DNA of 64,000 nt, from the NCBI RefSeq assembly GCF_016526145.1, contig NZ_JADDUE010000004.1, positions 248,001-312,000 on the forward strand, read 5' to 3'. Below are positions 26,493 to 37,095 of this stretch, piece after piece. A program made the translations under genes and the position numbers. Numbering within the stretch: position 1 is the first letter of the stretch; each line of letters opens with the position of its first letter. This stretch comes from Saccharopolyspora galaxeae. Its GTDB lineage: Bacteria > Actinomycetota > Actinomycetes > Mycobacteriales > Pseudonocardiaceae. The notes beneath the pieces were generated by a model. That model had not been told where the DNA came from and ran no database searches. It saw nothing but the letters and a program-made list of their open reading frames with translations.

Positions 26493-27062
26493 ATGTTGAT
26501 CGCCGATAGGTGCCGCGCATGGTCCGCCGCGCTCGGCCTGGTGTCGCCGCTGCTCGTGCTGCTGATGCTGCCCGCAGCCGGAGTAGCGCAGCGAACATCA
26601 CCGGCAACGATCGAGCCCGCACCGGAATTCATGCGGCCGCTGGCGTCCGCGGCTCCCGTGCTGCGGCCGTTCGAGCCGCCCAGCAGCGAGTTCGGTCCCG
26701 GCCACCGGGGAGTCGACCTGGCCGGTGCGGCCGGCGAGCAGGTGCGCTCGGCAGGCGCGGGCACCGTGCGCTTCGCGGGCGTGCTCGCCGACCGGCCGGT
26801 CGTGTCGATCGAGCACTCCGGTGGTCTGCGGACCACCTACGAACCGGTGCGCGCCACCGTTCAGGCCGGGCAGGCGGTGGCACCCGGCCAGCCGATCGGG
26901 GCGCTGGACCCCGGGCATCCGGGCTGTCCGGCGGATGCGTGCCTGCACTGGGGCGTGCGGCGCGGGCCGGAATACCTCGACCCGTTGGGCTTGCTCGGCG
27001 GTGGCCGGGTGCGGCTGCTGCCGTGGGACGCGGCGGATCAGGTCACTGCTGCGGCTCGGTGA
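26493..27062 (+). CDS. secreted M23-family metallopeptidase
   Basis: 189 residues. Signal peptide (about 1-32), then a compact LytM/M23 domain. Zinc ligands are His and Asp in 'GHRGVDL' and His in 'CLHWGVRR'; the usual HxH pair is reduced to one clear His in 'LHW'. M23 enzymes cut peptidoglycan cross-bridges, or have lost activity and act as regulators. ATG at 26493. The 3' end overlaps convergent whiG by 20 bases. The same neighbour is found near rpsB in other actinobacteria. Confidence 0.87.
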   Translation: MLIADRCRAWSAALGLVSPLLVLLMLPAAGVAQRTSPATIEPAPEFMRPLASAAPVLRPFEPPSSEFGPGHRGVDLAGAAGEQVRSAGAGTVRFAGVLADRPVVSIEHSGGLRTTYEPVRATVQAGQAVAPGQPIGALDPGHPGCPADACLHWGVRRGPEYLDPLGLLGGGRVRLLPWDAADQVTAAAR

Positions 27063-28218
27063 GCTTGCTGCGCAGCCGCAGCACGGCCCGGGTGTGCAGC
27101 TGGCAGACCCGGGACTCGGTCACGCCGAGCACCTTGCCGATCTCGGCCAGCGTCAAGTTCTCGAAGTAGTACAGGGTGACCACGACCCGGTCCCGGTCGC
27201 TGAGCCGCTCGACCGCCTCCGCGAGTTGCCTGCGGCTGTCCCGGTCCACCAGCGCCGCGACCGGATCCTCGGCCCGATCGTCGGGCAGCGTCTCGGCCAG
27301 CGATGCGGTGCCCTTGCCCGCGCTGATCAGGTCGTCGAGCGCGACCACGCTGGTCATCTGCAGCTGCGCGAACAGCTCGCGCAGCTCGTCCGGGGAGACT
27401 TCGAGCTCGTCGGCGACCTCGGTGTCGGTCGCAGTGCGCTGCAACTTCGCTTCCAGCCGTTCCAGTGCGCGTTCCAGATCGCGCGCTCTGCTGCGCACCG
27501 AGCGCGGCACCCAGTCCTGCGCGCGCAGGTCGTCCAGGATCGCGCCGCGGATGCGTTGCATGGCGTAGGTCTCGAACTTCAGGCCGCGCTCCGGCTCGAA
27601 CTTCTCGATCGCGTCGACGAGTCCGAAGATGCCGGACTGGATCAGGTCGGAGACCTCGACGTGCGACGGAAGGCCGGTGCCCACACGCCCGGCCACGTAC
27701 TTCACCAGCGGCGCGTAATGCAGCACCAACCGGTCGCGCAGCGAATGATCGCGATGCTCGCCGAACGCCTGCCAGAGCGCGACGATCCCCGCCTCGACCT
27801 CGTCGGCGCTGCGCTGGTCGTCCGCACCGACGAGGTAGGGCAACGACTGCGGTGAAGCGGTCGGCGCTTTGTCCCGGATGTTCCCGATGTCCGCGCCGTT
27901 GCCGAGGTCCCGGCCGTTCCCGATGTCCCGGCCGTTGCCGATCTCCTGGCCGTTCGGGGCCCGGCCGTTCGCCGCGTCCCGGTCTTCCCCGGTTCGTGTT
28001 CCGCCACTTGATTGGGTGACGGTGTGTTCGCCGTTGCGACTGCCGTTGACTCGGCGCTCGCCGGTCGAGGCGTTCGGATCGTGGCCGTCCGGGACGTCTT
28101 GCGGTGCCGGATCGCCGTGCTCGTACGGCTCCGACGTGGTCGATCTCGATGTCGCTTCCGCGGCCGCGGTGCGGGCACCGCCCCCGGCGTCGTCAGGAAC
28201 GGGGGTGGGTTCGGTCAT
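27043..28218 (-). CDS. whiG: RNA polymerase sigma factor, FliA/WhiG family, with repeat-rich N-terminal extension
   Basis: 391 residues. The C-terminal 260 residues are a complete FliA/WhiG sigma-28 type factor: region 2 ('[20 protein letters not shown]', '[17 protein letters not shown]', '[14 protein letters not shown]'), region 3 and region 4 ('[22 protein letters not shown]'). WhiG starts spore formation in aerial hyphae of streptomycetes. The first 125 residues are an unusual hydrophilic extension; residues 84-117 repeat an NGRDIG-like hexamer. ATG at 28218; xerC overlaps its 5' end by 26 bases. Confidence 0.9.
   Translation of the reverse strand: MTEPTPVPDDAGGGARTAAAEATSRSTTSEPYEHGDPAPQDVPDGHDPNASTGERRVNGSRNGEHTVTQSSGGTRTGEDRDAANGRAPNGQEIGNGRDIGNGRDLGNGADIGNIRDKAPTASPQSLPYLVGADDQRSADEVEAGIVALWQAFGEHRDHSLRDRLVLHYAPLVKYVAGRVGTGLPSHVEVSDLIQSGIFGLVDAIEKFEPERGLKFETYAMQRIRGAILDDLRAQDWVPRSVRSRARDLERALERLEAKLQRTATDTEVADELEVSPDELRELFAQLQMTSVVALDDLISAGKGTASLAETLPDDRAEDPVAALVDRDSRRQLAEAVERLSDRDRVVVTLYYFENLTLAEIGKVLGVTESRVCQLHTRAVLRLRSKLTEPQQ
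27868..27969 (-). repeat. hexapeptide-coding repeat in whiG
   Basis: About five 18-base units encode NG-x-(D/E)-(I/L)-G, for example NGRDIG and NGRDLG. It lies in the N-terminal extension before sigma region 2. Confidence 0.75.
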
Positions 28219-29170
28219 GGATCGCCTTCAGCCGGTCGACGGTCACGTGGGTGTAAAGCTGGGTCGTTGCGAGCGTAGCGTGACCAAGCAACTCCTGAAC
28301 GCTACGGAGGTCCGCTCCCCCTTCGAGCAAATGGGTCGCGGCCGAATGGCGCAGGCCATGCGGTCCGATCTCGGTGGCTCCCGGCACCGCGTCGACCGCG
28401 TCATGCACAACGCGGCGCGCAGCGCGCTGATCCAGCCGGCCACCGCGCACGCCGAGGAACACCGCGTCGCCCGAACGCTCGGTGCGCAGTTTCGGGCGAC
28501 CGGCCGACAACCAGCGCCCGAGCGCTTGATCCGCAGGTACCCCGAACGGCACGGCCCGTTCCCGGTCACCCTTGCCCAGCACGCGCAGCAGACGCCGCTC
28601 GTGGTCGATCTCGGCCAGGTCCAGCCCGCACAGCTCGGAAACCCGCACCCCGGTGGCGTAGAGCAGTTCCAGCAGCGCGTGATCGCGCAACGCGACCGGG
28701 TCACCCTGCTCAGCGCCGCCGGCCGAGGCCGCCATCGCCGAACCCGCCTGCTCGGCGCGCAGCACCGCGGGCAACGTCCGCTGCCGCGTCGGTGCGGCCA
28801 GCCGCGGGCCCGGGTCCACGCCGAGCAGGCCGTCCCGGTGCGCCCAGGCGGTGAACGTGCGCGCGGAAGCCGCCCGGCGCGCGAGCGTCGCCCGCCCGAT
28901 GCCCGCGGCATGTTGCCCGGCCAGCCACGACCGCAAGGCGGCGAGCGTCACCGCCTCCAGGCCGGACTGCTCGTCCGGACCGGCGGCGACGCCATCCAGC
29001 AGGGACACGACATCACCGACGTAAGCGCGGACGGTGTGCGGCGACAATCCGCGCTCGGTCGCGAGATGCCGTTCGAAGCCGTCCACCGCCGTACCGAACG
29101 GGCCGGGGAGGTTCGCCCGTGCCGCGCGCAGGTCGGGCCGCGGGGTGGAGTCGGACGGTCTGCGAGCCAT
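28193..29170 (-). CDS. xerC: tyrosine recombinase XerC
   Basis: 325 residues. The N-terminal SAM-like core-binding domain has '[20 protein letters not shown]'. The catalytic domain has the Arg of '[10 protein letters not shown]', the HxxR of '[12 protein letters not shown]', the His of '[11 protein letters not shown]' and the nucleophile Tyr in 'LYTHVT'. It resolves chromosome dimers at dif. ATG at 29170; no strong ribosome site. It overlaps whiG by 26 bases, so the two may be co-transcribed. Confidence 0.93.
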   Translation of the reverse strand: MARRPSDSTPRPDLRAARANLPGPFGTAVDGFERHLATERGLSPHTVRAYVGDVVSLLDGVAAGPDEQSGLEAVTLAALRSWLAGQHAAGIGRATLARRAASARTFTAWAHRDGLLGVDPGPRLAAPTRQRTLPAVLRAEQAGSAMAASAGGAEQGDPVALRDHALLELLYATGVRVSELCGLDLAEIDHERRLLRVLGKGDRERAVPFGVPADQALGRWLSAGRPKLRTERSGDAVFLGVRGGRLDQRAARRVVHDAVDAVPGATEIGPHGLRHSAATHLLEGGADLRSVQELLGHATLATTQLYTHVTVDRLKAIHDRTHPRS

Positions 29171-29262
29171 GCCGCAAACGCTCGTCGGTGGATGTGAACT
29201 GGTCAAGAGGGCCACGCCGTGAACAGGCTCGCATCCGGCGAGCCGCGCCGACCGTCGAGCGC

Positions 29263-30411
29263 TCACCTGCTGTTTCTCATCCAGCCACCCTCCTTTCGCC
29301 GCACGAGTCCGGCGAGTTCCATTTCTGGCAACAATGCACGAACGGTGCGCAATGGAAGACCGCATTCGCGGGCAAGTTGCTCCGAACTCGCACCATCGCG
29401 AGCAATTACTGCATCATGCAGTTTTCTGGTGCACGGATCGAGTGCGTCGGAGCTGCGTGCCTGCGGTTCGGGATCGACCGGCGGCGCGGCACCGAGCGGA
29501 TTGATCATCTCGAGCACCTGCGCGGTCGAGGTGACCAGCACCCCCTTGCCGGAACGGATCATGTCATGGCAGCCCACCGAGTTCGCCGAGGTCACCGGCC
29601 CGGGTAGGGCCATCAGCGGCAGGCCGAGCAGGTCGGTGGTGTTCGCGGTGTTGGCCGCTCCGCTGCGCGCACCGGCCTCCACCACCACCGTGCCCTGCCC
29701 GCAAGCGGCGATCAGCCGGTTGCGGACCAGGAAGCGATGCTTGCGCGGCGGAGTCCCGGGGGCGTACTCGCTGAGGACCACGCCTTGCTCGGCGACGCTG
29801 CGCAACAATCTGCCGTGACCGGCGGGATAGTCGACGTCGATACCGCAGGCGAGCAGGGCCACCGTCGTCCCGCCCGCGGCCAGCGCACCGCGATGCGCGG
29901 CACCATCGATGCCGTAAGCGGCACCGGAGACCACCGCGCACCCGGTCGACGCCAACCCGTGGCCGATCTCGGCCGCCAGGTGCTCGCCGTAGCCCGAGGC
30001 CGCACGCGCGCCGACCACCGCTGCCGAGAACCGCAGGGCCACGGACGGATCCGCCCGGCCCCGCGCCCACAGGGCCAACGGCTCCGCCACGCCCGCGACG
30101 CCGATCTCGGTCGCTGCCGCCAAGATCGCCACACGTTCCGCCGGCCACTCCGGATCCTCCGGAGTGAGCAACCGCGCGCCCGCGGCAGCACCGGCCGCCA
30201 ACGCCGCCTCGCCGGAGACGTGCTCGCGGCGCGCCTCGACCTCGTCGGCTACGGGGGAAGGAGTCGTTCCCCGGCTGACCAGCAGGGCCGCGCGGACGAC
30301 ACCGTGCTCAGCCACGAACGCTCCGAGCGCGGGTGCCGGAGGCTCCGCGACCGCCGACAGGTATGCGCGCGCGACCCGTGTCGGATCGTGTTGATCCTGC
30401 GCAGACGACAT
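29263..30411 (-). CDS. dprA: DNA-processing protein DprA
   Basis: 382 residues. Extended Rossmann fold with '[16 protein letters not shown]', '[16 protein letters not shown]', '[21 protein letters not shown]' and '[15 protein letters not shown]', plus a C-terminal winged-helix (DprA WH) domain. DprA loads RecA onto incoming single-stranded DNA. ATG at 30411, with GTG 6 bases further up as an alternative. It follows comM after a 259-base gap. Confidence 0.93.
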   Translation of the reverse strand: MSSAQDQHDPTRVARAYLSAVAEPPAPALGAFVAEHGVVRAALLVSRGTTPSPVADEVEARREHVSGEAALAAGAAAGARLLTPEDPEWPAERVAILAAATEIGVAGVAEPLALWARGRADPSVALRFSAAVVGARAASGYGEHLAAEIGHGLASTGCAVVSGAAYGIDGAAHRGALAAGGTTVALLACGIDVDYPAGHGRLLRSVAEQGVVLSEYAPGTPPRKHRFLVRNRLIAACGQGTVVVEAGARSGAANTANTTDLLGLPLMALPGPVTSANSVGCHDMIRSGKGVLVTSTAQVLEMINPLGAAPPVDPEPQARSSDALDPCTRKLHDAVIARDGASSEQLARECGLPLRTVRALLPEMELAGLVRRKEGGWMRNSR

Positions 30412-30670
30412 GGTCACGTCACCTCCCGCCCGCCTGCTGCGAGTGCTGATGGATGAGCTGCCCGCGACTCGGAGCCAGGTTCGCGGTGCCCCGGTGATTC
30501 CCGGCCGGAACCGGCACGACGATCGACTTCCGGGTCGTGGGGCGCGGTGTGCAGGTGCGATGGCGCAACACCCACCCATGGGCCGCCGAAGCCTTCGTTG
30601 CAATGCAAGAAGGAGTGGCGCGTTTCGGCCTGCTTGCACGGGCAGGTGCCCGGGCGCCGCCTTACCGCGT

Positions 30671-32194
30671 TCAATGGACACTCCTTTCCCGGAAATCGAG
30701 CGCGGACGCAACGTGTTCCGCGCTCGGCGCCGGGCTGGCGTCCAGATCGGCCAGCGTCCACGCCACCCGCAGGCACCGGTCCGCTCCGCGAGCCGTCACC
30801 GCACCGAGATCGAGCCCCCGGTCCAGCAACGCCGTGGTCGCCTCCGGCAGGGCGAACTCGCGCCGCAGCAGCGGCCCCGGCACCTCCCCGTTGGTCCGCC
30901 ACCCGTGCGCGGACCAGCGCTCGGCGGCCAGCGCCCGCGCCCGGGACACCCGTTCCCGCACGACCTCGGTCGATTCCGGCTGCCGATCGGGTTGCATGGT
31001 CATCGCCGTGACCGGCCGCATCCGCACCCGCATGTCGACTCGGTCCAGCAGCGGCCCGGAAAGCTTGCCGAAATACCGCCGCCGCACCTGCTGCGAGCAA
31101 CAGCAGTCGCTGTCCCGGGCCGGGGCGCACGGACACGGATTCGTCGCCAGCACCAGTTGGAACGCGGCCGGGTAGCGCAACGTGCCGTCCCGGCGGGACA
31201 ACCGCACCTCGCCGTCCTCCAACGCGGTGCGCAGCGCTTCCAGCCGTTTGGTGCCGAACTCGCAAGCCTCGTCCATGAACAACGTGCCGCGGTGCGCGCG
31301 GCTGACCGCGCCAGGCCGGGCCAGCCCCGCTCCGCCGCCGATCAGCCCCGGGATCGAGGTGGAGTGGTGCGGCGCGACGAACGGCGGATCGGTCACCAGC
31401 GGTGCCGCACCGGCGAGCTCACCGGCGACCGAGTGGATCGCGGTGACCTCCAGCGCTTCCTGCCTGCTCAACGTCGGCAGCAGGCCGCCGAGCCGCTGCG
31501 CCAGCATGGTCTTGCCGGTTCCCGGCGGGCCGACCATGAGCAGGTGGTGGCCACCGGCGGCGGCCACTTCCAGCGCCCACCGCGCCTCCGGCTGGCCGAG
31601 CACGTCCGCCAGGTCCGTCCTGGCCGCGGCGGACTCGTCCTGCTGGACCGGTTCCGCCGGGAAGTGGTCGAGTTCGCCTTGCTCCCGCAGCCACGCGATC
31701 ACCTCCCGCAGGTGGGAGGCACCGAACACCTCGACGTCCTCGACCAGCTGCGCCTCCGCAAGACCGCTCGCAGGCACGATGGCGCGGCGCACGCCTTCCC
31801 GCCGTGCTGCGAGCAGCCCGGGCAGCAGCCCGCGAACCGAGCGGATGCGTCCGTCCAGCGCCAGTTCACCGAACAGCACCGTGCCTTCCAGCCGGTGCGG
31901 CGGCACCTGTTCCGCACCGGCGAGCACCGCGCACGCGAGCGCGAGGTCGTAAGAGGTGCCCGCTTTCGGCAGCGCCGCCGGCGACAGCGCCAGCGTCACG
32001 CAGCTCTTCGGCCAGTCCTCGCGGCAGTTCTGCACCGCCGCGCGCACGCGGTTCTTGGACTCCTGCAACGCCGTGTCCGGCAGGCCCAGCAGCTGCACGC
32101 TCGGCAGGCCGCCCTTGCGCACGTCCGCTTCGATCTCCACCAGCGCGCCGTCCACGCCGAACAGCGCGACCGCCCAAGTCCGTCGCAGCACCAT
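30671..32194 (-). CDS. comM: YifB/ComM-family Mg-chelatase-like AAA+ ATPase
   Basis: 507 residues: an N-terminal Lon-protease-like ChlI domain (about 1-170), then an AAA+ module with Walker A 'GPPGTGKTM', Walker B 'GTLFMDEACEF', and the Cys-rich insert 'NPCPCAPARDSDCCCS' typical of the family. ComM is a helicase that widens the recombination tract in natural transformation. Its start abuts the yraN stop (TGAATG), so the two are coupled. Confidence 0.94.
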   Translation of the reverse strand: MVLRRTWAVALFGVDGALVEIEADVRKGGLPSVQLLGLPDTALQESKNRVRAAVQNCREDWPKSCVTLALSPAALPKAGTSYDLALACAVLAGAEQVPPHRLEGTVLFGELALDGRIRSVRGLLPGLLAARREGVRRAIVPASGLAEAQLVEDVEVFGASHLREVIAWLREQGELDHFPAEPVQQDESAAARTDLADVLGQPEARWALEVAAAGGHHLLMVGPPGTGKTMLAQRLGGLLPTLSRQEALEVTAIHSVAGELAGAAPLVTDPPFVAPHHSTSIPGLIGGGAGLARPGAVSRAHRGTLFMDEACEFGTKRLEALRTALEDGEVRLSRRDGTLRYPAAFQLVLATNPCPCAPARDSDCCCSQQVRRRYFGKLSGPLLDRVDMRVRMRPVTAMTMQPDRQPESTEVVRERVSRARALAAERWSAHGWRTNGEVPGPLLRREFALPEATTALLDRGLDLGAVTARGADRCLRVAWTLADLDASPAPSAEHVASALDFRERSVH

Positions 32195-32605
32195 TCAGAA
32201 CACCCCCGGCAAATGCTCGAGGGACGGGCGCCCACGCGGCGGCCACAGGATCGAGATGACGTCGAAGCGGACCGGGCAGCCGGTGAGCTCGCGCTCCGCG
32301 AGCCACGCGCGCGCCAGTTCCCGCAGCCGCCGCACCTTGTTCGGCCCCACCGCGTCCAGCGGCGCCCCGTAGTCGACGCCGGATCGGGTCTTGACCTCGC
32401 AGAAGATCGCCTGTTGCCCGTCGGTCGCGACGATGTCGAGTTCGCCCTGCGGGCACCGCCAATTCCGCACCAGCACCGCCAACCCCTGCCGCTGCAGGTG
32501 TTCGGCCGCCAGCCGTTCACCTGCGCGCCCCAGCGCGTGCTTGCCGTATCCGTCCACATCGGACAAGGCGCCGAGCAGCGGGCTGTAATCGAGCGTTCGA
32601 GCCAT
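32195..32605 (-). CDS. YraN family protein (UPF0102)
   Basis: 136 residues. Endonuclease-like fold with '[12 protein letters not shown]', '[10 protein letters not shown]' and 'FCEVKTRSG' (the Asp, Glu-x-Lys nuclease pattern), followed by the '[13 protein letters not shown]' helix. The function is not established; linkage with comM and dprA suggests DNA processing. ATG at 32605 has GGAGGGAAACC upstream. Confidence 0.92.
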   Translation of the reverse strand: MARTLDYSPLLGALSDVDGYGKHALGRAGERLAAEHLQRQGLAVLVRNWRCPQGELDIVATDGQQAIFCEVKTRSGVDYGAPLDAVGPNKVRRLRELARAWLAERELTGCPVRFDVISILWPPRGRPSLEHLPGVF

Positions 32606-32738
32606 GGTTTCCCTCCGGGAATGCGAGACGGAACGCGGCAGCGGAGAAACCGAACCGCGCAACGACCCCGATCACCCGGGGCCGCCATCTCCAAACTGCC
32701 CCGCGGCGCGCAGCGCCACCAGACTCAATTGGGAAATC

Positions 32739-32766
32739 TGTGGATGGACAGCAAGCCTGTGGACAA
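32739..32766 (-). promoter_or_regulatory. paired DnaA-box-like sites, copy 2
   Basis: On the plus strand TGTGGATGG (32739-32747) and TGTGGACAA (32758-32766), which on the minus strand read as a perfect TTGTCCACA followed by CCATCCACA, 19 bases apart. Spacing and flanks match copy 1 at 26413-26440. It lies upstream of yraN and downstream of the DUF2469 gene. Confidence 0.5.
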
Positions 32767-32863
32767 CTCACCGGGCGAGCCCGCGCAGCAAAACGGGCGG
32801 CCGCCCACGGCGACCACCCGTTTTCCCCAGCAGGTGCGGCGGCCGAACCGGCCGCGGACAGCC

Positions 32864-33187
32864 TCAGCTTCCGAACGGACCGTTCTCCGGCAACCGCAGA
32901 TCCGGCTTGTCCAGCTCCTCCACGTTCACGTCCTTGAACGTGATCACCCGGACGTTCTTGACGAACCGCGCCGGCCGATACATGTCCCAGACCCACGCAT
33001 CCGACATCGCAACTTCGAAGTAGACCTCCGAGTCGGAATTGCGGACCTGCACGTCCACCGCATTGGCCAGGTAGAAGCGCCGCTCGGTCTCCACGACGTA
33101 ATTGAACTGCCCGACGATGTCGCGGTACTCCTTGTAGAGCTGCAGCTCCATCTCGGTCTCGTACTTCTCGAGATCCTCGGCGCTCAT
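32864..33187 (-). CDS. DUF2469 family protein
   Basis: 107 residues, acidic and aromatic-rich: 'SAEDLEKYETEMELQLYKEYRD', 'VVETERRFYLAN', 'WVWDMYRPARFVKNVRV'. It matches DUF2469, a small conserved actinobacterial protein of unknown role that always lies by rnhB and yraN. ATG at 33187, 36 bases after the rnhB stop. Confidence 0.92.
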   Translation of the reverse strand: MSAEDLEKYETEMELQLYKEYRDIVGQFNYVVETERRFYLANAVDVQVRNSDSEVYFEVAMSDAWVWDMYRPARFVKNVRVITFKDVNVEELDKPDLRLPENGPFGS

Positions 33188-33223
33188 CGCAGTGCGGGCC
33201 GCCCTTCTAGATCGCCGTTGCCC

Positions 33224-33991
33224 TTACGTTCCCCCATTGTCCACCACATCCTCGTCCGAAGCATCGAACAAACCGGGCTTACTGGTCACGGTGCGTGGCG
33301 AGCGCATGCCGTGCAGGCGCGCGGCGCCGACGACGTTCGAATAGCACCAGCGGTGCTCCGGACTCGGCCCGTGCTCCTCCAGCCGCGCCGTGTGATCCGG
33401 CGTGCAATAGCCCTTGTGCTCGTCGAGGCCGTACATCGGCAACCGCTCGTGCAGCTCGCGCATGATGCGGTCGCGGGTGACCTTCGCCAGCACCGAGGCC
33501 GCCGCCACGCACGCCGCGACCAGATCGCCCTTGAGCACCGCCACGCTCGGCGCCGCGAGCCCCTGCACTCGAAAGCCATCGGTGAGCACGTAGCCCGGGT
33601 GCACCGGCATCCGCGCCACCGCCCGGCGCATACCTTCCAGGTTCGCCACGTGGATGCCCAGCGCGTCGACCTCCTCGGGCGGGATGACGACGACCGAGGA
33701 CGCCACCGCGCGGCGGGTGATCACCTCGTAGAGCCGCTCCCGCTCCGCCTCGGCGAGCACCTTGGAATCGGTGAGCCCGGCGAACCGCTTGCCGTCCCCG
33801 GCCTTGAGCACGCACGCCGCCACCACCAACGGCCCGGCGCACGCGCCGCGACCGGCCTCGTCGACGCCGGCCACCGGCCCGAGCCCGCTGCGGTCCAGCG
33901 CGCTCTGCAGCGCCCAGTTGCCGCTGCTGCGGCGGATCACCGGCCGTGGTGGCCGCCATTCCGCCGCAGCGGGCGCGAACCGCGCCCCCAC
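33224..33991 (-). CDS. rnhB: ribonuclease HII
   Basis: 255 residues. It removes ribonucleotides from DNA-RNA hybrids. Catalytic acidic residues are in '[13 protein letters not shown]' (Asp, Glu), 'LTDSK' region and 'YVLTDGF'. GTG at 33991 is favoured: it lies 2 bases after the lepB stop with GGAGG about 10 bases upstream. A later GTG at 33937 is possible. Confidence 0.94.
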   Translation of the reverse strand: MGARFAPAAAEWRPPRPVIRRSSGNWALQSALDRSGLGPVAGVDEAGRGACAGPLVVAACVLKAGDGKRFAGLTDSKVLAEAERERLYEVITRRAVASSVVVIPPEEVDALGIHVANLEGMRRAVARMPVHPGYVLTDGFRVQGLAAPSVAVLKGDLVAACVAAASVLAKVTRDRIMRELHERLPMYGLDEHKGYCTPDHTARLEEHGPSPEHRWCYSNVVGAARLHGMRSPRTVTSKPGLFDASDEDVVDNGGT

Positions 33992-33993
33992 GG

Positions 33994-34917
33994 TCAGTGC
34001 CGCCTCCGGGCACGCCGGTCGGACACCACGGCGGTGACCCGCCGGCCCGCCCACAACACCGGGAACGCCGCGGCGAACCCGACGCCTGCGGGCACTCCTG
34101 CCTGCCACGCGGGCGCGCCCAGCGCGTCGGCCTGCGGATTCGGTTCGGGGATGCTCTGCCAGCGCGTCGGCGGCAGCACGATGACCTGCGCCTTGCCGAT
34201 CACGTTGTCCACCGGGACGGTGCCGTTGACGCCACCGCCGCCTTGGTACCGCGAGTCCTGCGAGTTCCCGCGGTTGTCGCCCTGCACCCACAAGCGCCCT
34301 TGCGGCACCGTCACGGGCGCGAACGCCTCGTGCCGTTCCCCCTCGCCGGGCTCCCAGTAGACGTAGGGCTCATCGAGCGGCTTGCCGTCGACCAGCATCC
34401 GGTTCTGCGGGTCGCAGCACGACACGGTCTGGCCGCCGGTGGCGATCACCCGCTTGACGAAGTCCTTCTCGTCCGGCGACCCGAAGCCGAGCAGCGACAG
34501 CGCGCCCTGGAAGAAACCGGCGACCGGGTTCGACGCCTCCGGCACGTTGAACTCGTTGTTGCCCCAGGTCTCCGGCCCGCGGAACACGACGACGTCGCCG
34601 GGTTCCGGGTCGGTGAACCGGTAGGACACCTTGTCCACCAGCACCCGGTCGTTCTGGCAGCCGTCGCAGCCGTGCAGCGTCTGCTCCATCGACTGGGACG
34701 GGATGACGTAGACCCGGGCGAGGAAGGTCTGGATGAGCACCGTGAGCACCAGCGCGGTGACGATCAGGATCGGCAGCTCGCGCCAGAAGGAGCTCTTCCG
34801 CTCCCGCTTGCGGCGGGAGCGCCGCCCGAAGCGGCCCTTGCCGCCGCCTTCGCGGTTGTCGGCAGGCCCTTCCTGGGGCTCTTCCTCTGGTCCGGTGGAG
34901 CGCATGACGTCGGCCAC
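33994..34917 (-). CDS. lepB: signal peptidase I
   Basis: 307 residues. A basic N-terminal cytoplasmic segment precedes a membrane helix (about 48-68). The nucleophile Ser is in '[12 protein letters not shown]', the general base Lys in '[11 protein letters not shown]', and '[11 protein letters not shown]' is box E. A second C-terminal helix (about 275-293) is present. It cleaves Sec and Tat signal peptides outside the membrane. GTG start at 34917 (ATG at 34905 possible). First gene of lepB-rnhB-DUF2469. Confidence 0.95.
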   Translation of the reverse strand: MADVMRSTGPEEEPQEGPADNREGGGKGRFGRRSRRKRERKSSFWRELPILIVTALVLTVLIQTFLARVYVIPSQSMEQTLHGCDGCQNDRVLVDKVSYRFTDPEPGDVVVFRGPETWGNNEFNVPEASNPVAGFFQGALSLLGFGSPDEKDFVKRVIATGGQTVSCCDPQNRMLVDGKPLDEPYVYWEPGEGERHEAFAPVTVPQGRLWVQGDNRGNSQDSRYQGGGGVNGTVPVDNVIGKAQVIVLPPTRWQSIPEPNPQADALGAPAWQAGVPAGVGFAAAFPVLWAGRRVTAVVSDRRARRRH

Positions 34918-35117
34918 GCGGCCAGGCTACTGGAACGGCACCGGCGCCCGGCGCGCTCCCCCTGCGCGCGCCCGGTCCGTCCGGATCGCCCAGGAAACCG
35001 GATGACGTGCGAATTCGCCGATCATTGAGCGCTCGCGCGGAGTTCGACCGGTCCGCGGCGGGGTGCGATGCGGCTCATCCCATCCCGTCGTTCACTCAAA
35101 AGTGGATCAGTGCGCGC

Positions 35118-35154
35118 GAAAACGGCCCGGATGCCGCAGCACCCGGGCCGTTTC
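35118..35154 (-). terminator. rplS rho-independent terminator
   Basis: AAACGGCCCGG and CCGGGCCGTTTTC form an 11-base stem with a 12-base loop, followed on the minus strand by a short T run, 25 bases past the rplS stop. Confidence 0.85.
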
Positions 35155-35179
35155 CGGAATCCTCGCCGCTAGCGCGGGC

Positions 35180-35536
35180 TCAGGAGGAGACGGGCTCGCG
35201 CCGCTCCTTGATCTTGGCGGCCTTGCCGCGACGCTCGCGCAGGTAGTACAGCTTCGCCCGGCGGACCCGGCCGCGAGCAGCGACCTCGATCTTGGCGATG
35301 TTCGGGCTGTGCACCGGGAAGGTGCGTTCCACGCCGACACCGAAGGAGATCTTGCGGACGGTGAAGGTCTCCCGGACACCGTCGCCCTGGCGCCGGATCA
35401 CAGCGCCCTGGAAGACCTGGTTCCGCTCGCGCGAACCCTCGATGACGCGGACGTAGACCTTCAGCGTGTCGCCAGGCCGGAAGGCCGGGATGTCGGAACG
35501 CAGCGACTGGGCGTCCAAAGCGTCCAGGGTGTTCAT
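35180..35536 (-). CDS. rplS: 50S ribosomal protein L19
   Basis: 118 residues with the L19 pattern: '[16 protein letters not shown]', '[16 protein letters not shown]', '[22 protein letters not shown]', '[19 protein letters not shown]'. ATG at 35536. It is the last gene of the rpsP-KH-rimM-trmD-rplS order, with a 197-base gap after trmD and its own terminator. Confidence 0.97.
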   Translation of the reverse strand: MNTLDALDAQSLRSDIPAFRPGDTLKVYVRVIEGSRERNQVFQGAVIRRQGDGVRETFTVRKISFGVGVERTFPVHSPNIAKIEVAARGRVRRAKLYYLRERRGKAAKIKERREPVSS

Positions 35537-35733
35537 CGGTGGTCCGTCCTCATCCGTGTCGTAGGCACCCGTGTTCTCGCGCTCCATGGCCCGGCCTGAC
35601 CGCGGCCACCGCCTGACACGGGGGTGAGCTTGCATTGGTGCGCGCCAGCACAGAATCCGGCTGCAGCAACCGGTCAAGTGTGCCAGACGCGCAGGCAGCC
35701 GCCGGAACCGGCCCCGGTGCAGCGGGTGCGATC

Positions 35734-36525
35734 TCAGTCGTTCCCCTGCTGCGCGGAGTCCTCCGGGGACTGCGCCTCGTCCGCGCCCAGTGTATCCAGC
35801 AGCGCCCGGTCCTTGACGTCCAGGGCCTCCGGTGGCAGCGCCGCCAGCAGGTCCGGGCGGCGTTCGCTCGTGCGCCGCAGCGCCTCATCGCGGCGCCACC
35901 GCGCGATCGCGGCGTGGTTGCCGGAACGCAGCACGTCCGGCACGGCACGCCCGCGCCACACCTCCGGGCGGGTGTAGCTGGGGCCTTCGAGCAGGCCGTC
36001 GGAGAAGGAGTCCTGCTCCGCGGAGGCGGGATTGCCCAGCACGCCCGGCAGCAACCGGGCCACCGACTCGATCATGGTCAGCGCCGCGACCTCACCGCCG
36101 ACCAGCACGTAGTCGCCGATGGAGACCTCTTCGACCGGCATCCGGCCGGCCGCGTCCTCGACCACCCGCTCGTCGATGCCCTCGTAGCGGCCGCAGGCGA
36201 ACACCAGCCACGGTTTCGCCGCCCAGCGGACCCCCGTCGACTGCGTGAACGGACGCCCCGCCGGCGTCGGCACGACCAGCGTCGGCTGCTCCGCGCCGGA
36301 ACCGCACACCGCGTCCAGGGCTTCGCCCCACACGTCCGGTTTCATCACCATTCCCGGACCGCCGCCGTAGGGGCTGTCGTCCACTGCGCGGTGCACGTCG
36401 TGGGTCCAGTCCCGCAGGTCGTGCACCCCGACGGAGATCTTCTCGCGTTCGATCGCCTTGCCCAGCAACGCCTGCCGCAACGGGGCCAGGTACTCGGGAA
36501 AGATGGAAATGACGTCAATGCGCAA
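35734..36525 (-). CDS. trmD: tRNA (guanine37-N1)-methyltransferase
   Basis: 263 residues. SPOUT-class trefoil-knot enzyme: 'ISIFPEYL', '[13 protein letters not shown]', '[11 protein letters not shown]' and '[11 protein letters not shown]'. It methylates G37 in tRNAs reading CNN and similar codons and prevents frameshifting. The start is TTG at 36525, with AAGGAA about 8 bases upstream; a poor start may keep expression below that of the ribosomal neighbours. An acidic C-terminal tail is added. Confidence 0.96.
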   Translation of the reverse strand: MRIDVISIFPEYLAPLRQALLGKAIEREKISVGVHDLRDWTHDVHRAVDDSPYGGGPGMVMKPDVWGEALDAVCGSGAEQPTLVVPTPAGRPFTQSTGVRWAAKPWLVFACGRYEGIDERVVEDAAGRMPVEEVSIGDYVLVGGEVAALTMIESVARLLPGVLGNPASAEQDSFSDGLLEGPSYTRPEVWRGRAVPDVLRSGNHAAIARWRRDEALRRTSERRPDLLAALPPEALDVKDRALLDTLGADEAQSPEDSAQQGND

Positions 36526-36565
36526 CGCTTGCGTTCCTTAGCGCTGGATGGCCTGACCTGCTCGG

Positions 36566-37093
36566 TCAGCCTTCGAGCAGCCCCTCCGGCGGGTCGAGCA
36601 CGACCCTGCCCTGGGCGAGATCGACCTCGGGCACGATCTCGGAGACGAACGGCACGAGCTTCTCCTCGTCCTGCGGCGTACCCACGGACAGCAGCTCGCC
36701 GGCCGGGGTGTGCAGCACTTCGCGCACCACGCCGACCTCTTCGCCGGTCACCAGGACCACGCGGAGCCCTTCCAGCTCGTGGTCGTGGAACTCGTCCGGA
36801 TCCGCGGTGGGTTCGAGCTCGTCCGAACCCACCGTCAGCAGCGATCCGCGCAACTGCTCGGCCGCCTCGCGGCCGGAGACTTCCTCGAAAACGACCAGCA
36901 GCCGCCCGGCGTGCGGCCGGGCGGCTGCGACGGTGAGCGTGGCCGGGGCGGCCGTCGCCCGGCGCTGGACGCCGAGCACCGCGCCCGGCGCGAACCGCAG
37001 CTCGGGGCTGTCGGTGCGCACCTCGACGACGACCTCGCCGCGCACGCCGTGCGACTTGACGACCTTGCCCACGGCCAGCGCAGGACCGCTCAT
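36566..37093 (-). CDS. rimM: ribosome maturation factor RimM
   Basis: 175 residues. N-terminal RimM barrel ('[18 protein letters not shown]') and C-terminal PRC barrel ('[20 protein letters not shown]', '[14 protein letters not shown]'). It helps assemble the 30S head through S19. ATG at 37093, 2 bases after the KH-protein stop. Confidence 0.95.
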   Translation of the reverse strand: MSGPALAVGKVVKSHGVRGEVVVEVRTDSPELRFAPGAVLGVQRRATAAPATLTVAAARPHAGRLLVVFEEVSGREAAEQLRGSLLTVGSDELEPTADPDEFHDHELEGLRVVLVTGEEVGVVREVLHTPAGELLSVGTPQDEEKLVPFVSEIVPEVDLAQGRVVLDPPEGLLEG

Positions 37094-37095
37094 GG

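Noticed and set aside
30410-34360. A plus-strand open frame of about 1316 codons
   Set aside because: Runs opposite comM, yraN, rnhB and lepB; composition is Arg/Pro/His/Gln-rich and no motif is recognisable.
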